This document shows, one piece after another, positions 1-5,413 of a DNA stretch of 9,234 nucleotides. A program made the position numbers and the translations under genes. The notes beneath the pieces are model-generated. The model saw only the letters and a program-made list of their open reading frames with translations. It did not search any database and was not told where the DNA came from. How positions within the stretch are numbered: the stretch's first letter is position 1; every line of letters begins with the position of its first letter. Origin of the DNA: Candidatus Zixiibacteriota bacterium (GTDB lineage Bacteria > Zixibacteria > MSB-5A5 > JAABVY01 > JAHJOQ01); contig DAOVLC010000033.1 of assembly GCA_030631455.1 (NCBI GenBank), forward strand, positions 1 through 9,234. Reading direction: 5' to 3'.

Positions 1-23
1 GCGCAGTGGCTGTGCCGCTGCGC
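1..23. other. Strong hairpin at the window edge
   Basis: The first 23 bases fold into a near-perfect hairpin. GCGCAG pairs with CTGCGC, a T-G wobble follows, and GGC pairs with GCC around a TGT loop, giving a 10-pair stem. The downstream bases (CTTGTATGC) are only weakly T-rich, so this is not a convincing intrinsic terminator on the plus strand. It could close a gene lying to the left, or belong to an intergenic repeat. The element may extend beyond the window. Confidence 0.4.
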
Positions 24-62
24 TTGTATGCTATGATGACACAGTCGGATACAGCGGTTAAT

Positions 63-106
63 CGCGGGGCACCCTTCGTGGGCTCAGGGCAGGCAAAGCC
101 CCTGCG
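63..106. repeat. Structured intergenic repeat, copy 1 (CCTGAGC-N3-CGAAGGG core)
   Basis: Bases 63-70 (CGC GGGGC) pair with 98-106 (GCCCC T GCG) with one bulged T, giving an eight-pair stem around a 27-base loop. The loop holds the core at 72-94, which on the minus strand reads CCTGAGC-CCA-CGAAGGG. The same core with a different three-base centre (TTT) occurs at 1867-1889. Over the 23-base block the two copies agree at 17 positions. It lies 3' of the aldehyde dehydrogenase gene and outside any credible gene. From memory, similar CCTGAGC...CGAAGGG sequences recur between genes in many bacterial genomes; this was not checked here. The 1-199 stretch holds this element, the edge hairpin and no supported gene. 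Confidence 0.55.
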
Positions 107-199
107 AGCACATAAATTGAGACTTATGGGACAGCGCCAAGCCGCCTGCCAATCACTCAAACGGGGCAGCTCTTTCCCTTGGTGTATGCTCACATTCGC

Positions 200-1732
200 T
201 TAGTCGAATTTGATTCCCTGCGCCAGTTCCATTCCCTCTGACCAGTTGATCGTGTTGGACTGGCGTCTCATATATGCTTTCCAGGCGTCGCTGCCGGACT
301 CGCGGCCGCCGCCGGTCTCCTTCTCCCCCCCGAACGCCAGACCAATCTCCGCGCCCGAAGTGCCGACATTGACATTTGCGATACCGCAATCGGAACCGGC
401 ATGCGAGAGGAATTTCTCCGATTCGATCATATTGTTCGTGAAAATCGATGAGCTAAGACCCTGCGGCACATCGTTCTGGATGTTTATCGCGTTGATCACG
501 TCGCCTTCATACTTGATGATATACAGCAGCGGCGCGAATGTCTCATCCTGTACGATAGGCAAGCTGTTTTCCACAGCGGCGACGCATGGCTTGGCGTAGC
601 ATCCACCCTCGAAATCGAGCTTTTCCGCCTCGATCAGGATCGTGCCACCCTGTTTTCTGACAGTCTCGATTGCCTCGAAATAGAGGTCAACAGCCCCGGT
701 GTTGACAAGCGGCCCGACAAGATTCGCCTCATCGAGTGGATTGCCGTATGTCAGCTTACCGTAGAATCGCTGAAGTGTGGAGACCAGATTATCATACACG
801 GAAGCTTCGACAATTACACGCCGTGTGGATGTGCAGCGCTGACCCGCAGTTCCGACAGCACCGAACAGGATCGCCTTGCATGCCAATTCGAGATCGGCAT
901 GCGGCGTGACTATGACGGCGTTGTTGCCACCGAGTTCGAGTATCGTCTTGCCGAATCGTTTGGATACGACTTCGGCGATTCTCTTGCCGACTCGCGTCGA
1001 GCCGGTGTAGCTGACGAGCGGTATCCGCTTATCGTTAAGCAGCAATTCGCCGACTTGCGAGCCTTTGCCAACCACCAGCGAGGATATTCCAGCCGGAAGA
1101 TCGTTGGCCTTGAGCACTCTCTCGAATATCTTCTGGCACGCGATTGCCGTCAGCGGTGCAGGGGAAGCGGGTTTCCAGACGCAGACATCGCCACAGATCA
1201 GTGCAATCGCAAGGTTCCACGACCACACGGCTACCGGGAAGTTGAAGGCTGAGATGATGCCGACAACTCCGAGCGGATGCCACTGCTCGTACAAGCGATG
1301 GTGCGCACGCTCGCTGTGAGTCTGCACTCCATAGAGCATTCTCGACTGACCGCAGGCATAATCGCAAATATCGATCATTTCCTGTACCTCGCCCCTGCCC
1401 TCCTGAATAATCTTGCCCATCTCTATCGCGACAAGCGCTCCGAGGGCGTCCTTCCTCTCGCGAAGCGCTACACCGAGCTGTCTCACGATCTCGCCGCGCT
1501 TCGGCGCGGGCACCTCACGCCAGACTTTGAATGCCGCCTCCGCGGTCTTGATGATCCTGTCGAAGTCGCCGGCATCTGCCTGCTTGATTTTCGCGATCAC
1601 CTGGCCGTTTATAGGCGAGAGGCTCTCGGTTTCAGCGCCGTTAGCGAACCAATCCACACCGTCACTCGCGCCGAGGTTTGTCCCTCCGAGTTCCAGTTCT
1701 CTCAAAGTTTCCGTGAAACCATTTATTTTCAT
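200..1732 (-). CDS. ALDH7-family dehydrogenase (alpha-aminoadipic semialdehyde dehydrogenase, antiquitin-like)
   Basis: A full-length 510-residue NAD(P)-dependent aldehyde dehydrogenase of the ALDH7 (antiquitin) family, cytosolic. It likely oxidises alpha-aminoadipic semialdehyde (in equilibrium with piperideine-6-carboxylate) to 2-aminoadipate in lysine breakdown. Seen: the FNFP oxyanion motif with Asn164, Lys187 in WKPAS, the cofactor motif GSTRVG at 244-249, the general base Glu266 in LELGGN, and the catalytic Cys300 in GQRCTSTRR with the preceding Arg299 typical of ALDH7. The C-terminal FGGEKETGGGRESGSDAW stretch and the ending AQGIKFD closely resemble human ALDH7A1 as I remember it, which is why this family is preferred over other ALDHs. 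The ATG is preceded by GGAGG at 6 bases, and a good promoter lies about 75 bases upstream. A LysE-type exporter gene precedes it on the same strand, but the separate promoter suggests independent control. Betaine-aldehyde or other semialdehydes remain possible substrates. Confidence 0.93.
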   Translation of the reverse strand: MKINGFTETLRELELGGTNLGASDGVDWFANGAETESLSPINGQVIAKIKQADAGDFDRIIKTAEAAFKVWREVPAPKRGEIVRQLGVALRERKDALGALVAIEMGKIIQEGRGEVQEMIDICDYACGQSRMLYGVQTHSERAHHRLYEQWHPLGVVGIISAFNFPVAVWSWNLAIALICGDVCVWKPASPAPLTAIACQKIFERVLKANDLPAGISSLVVGKGSQVGELLLNDKRIPLVSYTGSTRVGKRIAEVVSKRFGKTILELGGNNAVIVTPHADLELACKAILFGAVGTAGQRCTSTRRVIVEASVYDNLVSTLQRFYGKLTYGNPLDEANLVGPLVNTGAVDLYFEAIETVRKQGGTILIEAEKLDFEGGCYAKPCVAAVENSLPIVQDETFAPLLYIIKYEGDVINAINIQNDVPQGLSSSIFTNNMIESEKFLSHAGSDCGIANVNVGTSGAEIGLAFGGEKETGGGRESGSDAWKAYMRRQSNTINWSEGMELAQGIKFD

Positions 1733-1805
1733 TACTTTCCTCCATTCTTAGAAAGACCACAGTCGGCGCACGTGAGCGCGAGCTGACCACAAGACTCAGA
1801 AACCG

Positions 1806-1834
1806 AGTTTAACTAATGCGCCACTGGGTGTCAA
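1806..1834 (-). promoter_or_regulatory. Sigma70-type promoter of the ALDH7 gene
   Basis: On the minus strand a perfect -35 TTGACA (1834-1829) is followed after exactly 17 bases by TAAACT (1811-1806; four of six consensus bases including the invariant TA and final T). Transcription would start near 1799, giving a leader of about 67 bases. That leader contains a GC-rich imperfect hairpin (1760-1785) flanked by a direct GTGGTC repeat, then the GGAGG site. Position and spacing fit the dehydrogenase gene well. Confidence 0.65.
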
Positions 1835-1862
1835 GCAGAAAGGGCAGAGCTGTAGATCAGTT

Positions 1863-1925
1863 CTCGCCCTTCGAAAGCTCAGGACGGGCAGCGAGCGAAG
1901 CGAACGCAGAGACCTGACGATTTCT
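1863..1925. repeat. Structured intergenic repeat, copy 2 (CCTGAGC-N3-CGAAGGG core)
   Basis: Core at 1867-1889 reads CCTGAGC-TTT-CGAAGGG on the minus strand and matches copy 1 (72-94). The arms CTCG-CCC (1863-1869) and GGG-CGAG (1886-1895, with a three-base bulge) can close it as a stem-loop. It continues into a short run of GCGA-like units (1891-1907) and GACCTGACG up to the end of the exporter gene. It fills the gap between the exporter stop and the dehydrogenase promoter, on the same strand as copy 1. The right boundary is approximate. Confidence 0.5.
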
Positions 1926-1926
1926 C

Positions 1927-2547
1927 TCAACCCGCAATAAGCTTGGCTGCATCTGCCACGAATTTCACTCCCATCACCGCAAGAAAGACTCCGCAGACTG
2001 CAAAGATAATCTTCTGAAATACGTGCCCGAAGAATTTGCCGCTCTTGAATGCGAGCGCAGACAAGAAATAGTACCATACAAAATCGCACAGCCAGTGGAA
2101 TATCGCCAGGACTATGAATCCTGTTATGCCGAACTCCATGGAGGCGATAATCAGCGATGCCCCGACAGTTGCCCACCATATCAGAAAATAAGGGCTGGTC
2201 AGCGAGAGTATCGCTCCGGCGACAATAGGCGATTTGAAAGCCGTTATCGGTGAAACCTCGATGCTCTTGATGCTGCGGAACATCCCGTAAGCCATGAAGA
2301 GAAGAAACAGCCCGCCTACGAATCCGATCGCCCCCTTCACCTGCGCCGACTTCAACAGATATTCGAATCCGAGAAAGATGAATATCATCAGAGGAAATTC
2401 CACAAAGCCGTGGCCGACCGCCACCCACGCTCCCGCATGCGGCGACCGGTTCCCTTCTGCCACCGACACCGCAGTGATCGGGCCGGGAGCCATCACGCCG
2501 GATAGCGAGATAAGCATAGCCTTGAGTATGAAAGCAGCAAACAACAA
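1927..2547 (-). CDS. LysE/RhtB-family amino-acid exporter
   Basis: A 206-residue inner-membrane protein of the LysE/RhtB superfamily, which exports amino acids and related solutes. Seen: about six hydrophobic helices (roughly residues 3-23, 43-65, 72-92, 108-134, 138-162, 177-196), the family motif G-x3-PGP (17-23) in the first helix, and SLTSPYFLIWW (115-125) in the fourth, matching the conserved 'LTxPxxxxFW' segment. Length is normal for the family. The start is TTG at 2547, chosen because GAGGAG (2559-2554) sits 6 bases upstream and a promoter lies just beyond. The substrate cannot be read from sequence. The ALDH7 lysine-catabolic gene downstream makes lysine or a lysine-derived amino acid a reasonable guess, no more. 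The downstream gene has its own promoter, with a repeat element between. Confidence 0.88.
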   Translation of the reverse strand: MLFAAFILKAMLISLSGVMAPGPITAVSVAEGNRSPHAGAWVAVGHGFVEFPLMIFIFLGFEYLLKSAQVKGAIGFVGGLFLLFMAYGMFRSIKSIEVSPITAFKSPIVAGAILSLTSPYFLIWWATVGASLIIASMEFGITGFIVLAIFHWLCDFVWYYFLSALAFKSGKFFGHVFQKIIFAVCGVFLAVMGVKFVADAAKLIAG

Positions 2548-2553
2548 ATCTAT

Positions 2554-2559
2554 CTCCTC
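2554..2559 (-). promoter_or_regulatory. Shine-Dalgarno site fixing the TTG start of the LysE-type gene
   Basis: GAGGAG on the minus strand, 6 bases before TTG 2547-2545. A second TTG follows directly (2544), so either could be used with a one-residue difference. No ATG in the vicinity is both in frame and near an SD. Confidence 0.6.
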
Positions 2560-2567
2560 GACATGTT

Positions 2568-2596
2568 AAAATAGCGAATTCCAGACATTGTTCCAA
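2568..2596 (-). promoter_or_regulatory. Promoter candidate for the LysE-type gene
   Basis: On the minus strand TTGGAA (2596-2591) and TATTTT (2573-2568) are 17 bases apart, each with four of six consensus bases. The start of transcription would fall close to 2561, near the GAGGAG site, giving a very short leader. The match is moderate, but the location and exact spacing support it. It lies back to back with the plus-strand promoter at 2636-2664. Confidence 0.45.
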
Positions 2597-2635
2597 TGCC
2601 AATCGTCCCCATCCACGGATCACGTGGCGACAAGC

Positions 2636-2664
2636 TTGATTTATCTCTTATCGCTGGATATATT
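2636..2664 (+). promoter_or_regulatory. Promoter of the DUF523-DUF1722 / VOC-nitroreductase unit
   Basis: TTGATT (2636-2641) and TATATT (2659-2664) are separated by exactly 17 bases, with four and five of six consensus bases. The start of transcription would be about 2671, leaving a leader of about 36 bases before GTG 2707. Because it lies inside the longer open frame that begins at 2596, it argues against that upstream ATG. Confidence 0.6.
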
Positions 2665-2690
2665 CCTGTCGAGGTATATCATGCTCAGAT

Positions 2691-2696
2691 TGAGGA
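2691..2696 (+). promoter_or_regulatory. Shine-Dalgarno site fixing GTG start at 2707
   Basis: TGAGGA ends 10 bases before GTG 2707, slightly long but usable. The upstream ATG at 2596 has no comparable site and precedes the promoter. Confidence 0.5.
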
Positions 2697-2706
2697 TAAA
2701 GCAGTT

Positions 2707-3699
2707 GTGACAGAAAAAGACAAAATCGAGTCACCAATCTCCATAGGTGTAAGCGCCTGTTTGTTAGGTCACAAGGTCAGATACGACGGCGGTCACAAGC
2801 ATGACCGCTACATAACCGATATTCTCGGCGAGTTCTTCCGATTCGTGTCGATCTGTCCCGAGGTGGAGGCAGGCTTGGGCATTCCGAGGGAAACATCCGA
2901 CCTGCACGGATCGCCTGAAGCGCCCCGTATGATCGGCAACGAATCCGACACTGACTTCACGGCTAAGATCAAGAGATACTCCGGAAAGCGCGTCAGAGAG
3001 GACGATGTTCAAACAATAAACGGTTTCGTTTTCAAGAGGAATTCCCCAAGCTGCGGTATGGAGCGAGTGAAAGTGTTTCAGGAGTCCGGCAGGCCGATCC
3101 GTACCGGGCGTGGAATCTTCGCCGATACGCTCATGAAGAAATACCCGCTTCTACCTGTCGAGGATGAAAAACGGCTACGTGACCGGAGAATTCGAGAGAA
3201 CTTCATCACGCGTGTGCTGGCACATCGCCGAATGCGCATAGCATTCAAGGGCAGGTTCAGCTACCGGAAGCTTGCGATGTTTCACGCAGCTCACAAATGT
3301 ATGCTGCTCGCACACAGCCGGAAACACTATGAACTCCTCGAGAACATGATTGCTGACTCTCAGCATCTTACAGTTGCAGGAATCCGCGATAAGTATTTCG
3401 CGCTGTTTATGGAAGCTCTGAAGATCAAGACCACCATGGCTAAGAACGTCAGCGTCCTTCGACAGATTCTCACATCAATGGAAGGCGGCCTTGACTCTGA
3501 AGAAAGGGACGGCATTTTGCTGCTGATCGAGAACTACAGGCGCGGAGGTGTCCCACTTTCATTGACTGTGAGATTGATAAGAAATTATGTTACAAAGCTC
3601 AAGGTTGAGCATATTCTTTATCAGACATACCTTAACCCTCATCCGATAGAGGTTGTGCTCGAAGACTCTGCGGAGTCACTTGAAGGTCTGTTTCGGTAG
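2707..3699 (+). CDS. DUF523-DUF1722 protein (TudS-like Fe-S thiouracil desulfidase fold)
   Basis: A 330-residue two-domain protein. The N-terminal DUF523 domain (about 10-155) starts with ISIGVSACLLG and KVRYDGGHK. It carries three cysteines at family positions: Cys18 (SACLLG), Cys50 (CPEVEAGLGIPRE) and Cys116 (NSPSCG). The family includes TudS, where three Cys hold a catalytic [4Fe-4S] cluster that removes sulfur from thiouracil or 4-thiouridine monophosphate, so a role in thiolated-pyrimidine salvage is plausible by homology. The helical C-terminal domain (about 185-320; FITRVLAHRRMRIAF, HKCMLLAHS) is DUF1722 (YbgA-like), of unknown role. The GTG start is chosen over ATG 2596 (367 residues) because SD TGAGGA and a promoter lie between the two, and the added 37 residues have no family counterpart. 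The VOC-nitroreductase gene follows after 26 bases, so the two are probably co-transcribed. Confidence 0.87.
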   Translation: MTEKDKIESPISIGVSACLLGHKVRYDGGHKHDRYITDILGEFFRFVSICPEVEAGLGIPRETSDLHGSPEAPRMIGNESDTDFTAKIKRYSGKRVREDDVQTINGFVFKRNSPSCGMERVKVFQESGRPIRTGRGIFADTLMKKYPLLPVEDEKRLRDRRIRENFITRVLAHRRMRIAFKGRFSYRKLAMFHAAHKCMLLAHSRKHYELLENMIADSQHLTVAGIRDKYFALFMEALKIKTTMAKNVSVLRQILTSMEGGLDSEERDGILLLIENYRRGGVPLSLTVRLIRNYVTKLKVEHILYQTYLNPHPIEVVLEDSAESLEGLFR

Positions 3700-3725
3700 T
3701 CGCATGCACATGGGAGGAGGAAGCG

Positions 3726-4559
3726 ATGAGCGGCATTTTGTTCATGAAGACACAGCAGCTGGAAGCTCTAAGAAACTTCTATACTGTCCGGTTGGGCTGC
3801 CAAATATGGCTGGAGCAAGCTGATTGCCTGATAGTAAGACATGGGAATCTCCTGATTGGATTCTGTGGGCGAGATGAGACCGACAAGGACGGACTGATTA
3901 CCTTCTTCTATGACACACGAGACGAAGTAGATCAGCTTTATGAGCGGTTCAAGTCAATTGCAGCATCCCCACCAGCTTCGAACGAGAAATACCGTATATA
4001 TCATTTCTTCGCCAGCGATCCCGACGGCAGGAAGATCGAGTTCCAGCATTTCGAGCATCGAGTAGACAGATACTGCGCCGGTGATGAGATGTTGCTGTCA
4101 AGACGAAGCGTAAGAGATTTCGAGGAAACGGGGATTCCTGAAGAGATATTAACCCAGGTTCTGGATCTCTCTCGATTTGCGCCAACCTCAAGAAATTCCC
4201 AATCCTACTACTTCAAGCTCATCAAAGATCGACAAATCCTGACAAGCCTTTCGGAAACGCGAGGGAAATCCAGTGCACCAATCAGCAAAGCACCTTTAGC
4301 TGTTGCGATCTGTTCTGATCCCGATCTGTCCAAGCGGCATGTTCAGGACGGCTGCATTGCGGCGTATCATTTCACTTTAGCTGCGTGGTTCTTCGGGCTG
4401 GGTACATGCTGGATTGCCGCGATGGACAGAGAAGATGCAAAGGAGATGCTGGAGATACCTCAGAATCATTACATCGCAACGATAACTCCGCTCGGCTATC
4501 CGAAACAACGTGTGATAAACCCGCCGGAACGAAAAGGGCTGTCGTGGTTTTTCAGGTAG
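3726..4559 (+). CDS. VOC (glyoxalase-fold) domain fused to FMN nitroreductase
   Basis: A 277-residue two-domain protein, predicted cytosolic. Residues about 1-110 look like a VOC/glyoxalase-bleomycin resistance domain: LEALRNFYTVRLGC near the start, DCLIVRHGNLLIGFC, and the closing strand ASDPDGRKIEFQHF with Glu105 at the usual metal-ligand place. Residues about 122-277 are a compact nitroreductase domain, with the FMN-phosphate motif SRRSVRDF (125-132), FAPTSRNSQ (151-159), a helix rich in small residues around GCIAAYHFTLAAWFFGLGTCW, and LGYPKQR. The nitroreductase half is shorter than classic NfsB-type enzymes and resembles the small nitroreductase group. ATG is preceded by AGGAGG at 5 bases. 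It follows the TudS-like gene closely. An FMN-dependent reduction of a substrate bound or presented by the VOC half is an inference; the substrate is unknown. Confidence 0.85.
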   Translation: MSGILFMKTQQLEALRNFYTVRLGCQIWLEQADCLIVRHGNLLIGFCGRDETDKDGLITFFYDTRDEVDQLYERFKSIAASPPASNEKYRIYHFFASDPDGRKIEFQHFEHRVDRYCAGDEMLLSRRSVRDFEETGIPEEILTQVLDLSRFAPTSRNSQSYYFKLIKDRQILTSLSETRGKSSAPISKAPLAVAICSDPDLSKRHVQDGCIAAYHFTLAAWFFGLGTCWIAAMDREDAKEMLEIPQNHYIATITPLGYPKQRVINPPERKGLSWFFR

Positions 4560-4644
4560 TAGCCGACTGAACTAGTTGAAGTGTATGTACTTTGACAAGC
4601 CAGTCAGGCTAACTGGTAACTCAAGAAACTCACACAAACAAATA

Positions 4645-4729
4645 TGCCGGAGGCCGGGATCGAACCGGCACAGAGCTTCGCTCCGAGGGATTTTAAGTCC
4701 CTTGCGTCTACCTATTCCGCCACTCCGGC
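4645..4729 (-). tRNA. tRNA-Leu(UAA)
   Basis: A complete class II tRNA on the minus strand. The acceptor stem GCCGGAG/CTCCGGC has seven pairs with discriminator A (4645). The anticodon stem is AGGGA/TCCCT around loop CTTAAAA, giving anticodon TAA (reads UUA). There is a long variable arm (CGGAGCGAAGCTCTG region), and the T arm is GCCGG-TTCGATC-CCGGC. The CCA end is not encoded. It lies downstream of korC on the same strand with a 144-base gap, and convergent to the plus-strand nitroreductase gene. No convincing promoter was seen directly upstream, so read-through from the kor operon is possible. Confidence 0.96.
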
Positions 4730-4873
4730 ACAATATATAAGATAGCGATTTGATTGTAGTCACGCCACTGGCTTTTGGAGACTCCAGACATTCTCAAAAC
4801 TATCCAAGAACTGGAATATCTCCGTTGCGCATCGTCCTCTAGCAGTCTGAGAGCCGCGTTACTCCCTTTCCGT

Positions 4874-5413
4874 TCAGCTATCCTTCATAGCCAGTTGAAT
4901 ACCCTCAAGCATGGCCTTCACGTTCAATTCCTGCGTACCATCGGGAACGCTCTGAGAGATAACTTTCTCCAGCGATTCGACTGTCACAAGACTCAACAAC
5001 GAATTCATATATCCGAGAATCACCATGTTGGCGACAATCTTTCGGCCAAACTTCTTAGAAGCCAATTCCGTAGCTCTGATACTATATGTCCTTATCCCCG
5101 GCGGGCTAAGACCAGCGTCGGGGATCACAAGATCACTGTCGACGATTAACGTCCCTTCCGGCTTGAGAGAAACGACTAACTTCTCGTAACCGGGTTGGGT
5201 CATGGCAACCAGTACATCATGTCCGGTTGGCTCCAACTCATAAATCTCCTGGTCGGAGATGATTACATCGCCCCGGCATTCGCCCCCACGAGACTCGCTT
5301 CCATATGATTGGTTCTGAACCACTCGCTTGCCATCCAAGACAGCGGACAGGCCCAGAATATAGCTGGAGAGAACTATCCCCTGACCACCGAATCCGACGA
5401 ATCTTACGATCAA
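4874..5413 (-). CDS. korC: 2-oxoacid:ferredoxin oxidoreductase, gamma subunit
   Basis: A 179-residue gamma subunit/domain of the pyruvate/2-oxoglutarate:ferredoxin oxidoreductase family, which takes part in assembling the thiamine-diphosphate enzyme and in CoA binding. Seen: the N-terminal GFGGQG motif (7-12), SYGSESRGGECRGDV (36-50) and ANMVILGY (128-135), all family hallmarks. Length is normal. The start is TTG at 5413, overlapping the korB stop as TTGA, with GGAGA about 7 bases upstream inside korB, so translation is coupled. An ATG seven bases upstream (5420) is in another frame. It is the last gene of the operon. No clear intrinsic terminator was seen before the tRNA. Confidence 0.93.
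   Translation of the reverse strand: MIVRFVGFGGQGIVLSSYILGLSAVLDGKRVVQNQSYGSESRGGECRGDVIISDQEIYELEPTGHDVLVAMTQPGYEKLVVSLKPEGTLIVDSDLVIPDAGLSPPGIRTYSIRATELASKKFGRKIVANMVILGYMNSLLSLVTVESLEKVISQSVPDGTQELNVKAMLEGIQLAMKDS

Noticed and set aside
6..203. 65-codon plus-strand frame at the left edge
   Set aside because: It runs across the edge hairpin and repeat copy 1, has no SD or family resemblance, and its sequence is explained by the structured repeat.
1277..1786. Long plus-strand open frame (169 codons) and several others opposite the ALDH7 gene
   Set aside because: They are antisense shadows of a strongly conserved aldehyde dehydrogenase and show no independent motif or ribosome site.
2596..2706. 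37-residue N-terminal extension of the DUF523 protein
   Set aside because: It contains a promoter with ideal spacing and lacks an SD. Family proteins begin close to the ISIGVSACLLG segment.
4592..4620. Perfect TTGACA on the plus strand and a five-pair hairpin (CCAGT/ACTGG, 4600-4616)
   Set aside because: The matching -10 (GGTAAC) is poor and no plus-strand gene follows. The hairpin has no T-run on either strand, so it is neither a promoter nor a standard terminator.
4572..4763. 63-codon minus-strand frame
   Set aside because: It overlaps the complete tRNA-Leu and has no protein-like features.
4732..4770. tRNA-Leu promoter with TATCTT or TATATT as -10
   Set aside because: No -35 with reasonable match lies at 16-18 bases. 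TATATT is too close to the tRNA 5' end.
4797..4815. Possible kor operon terminator (TCCA/TGGA stem followed by TAGTTTT on the minus strand)
   Set aside because: The stem has only four pairs and is A/T-balanced, too weak to call.
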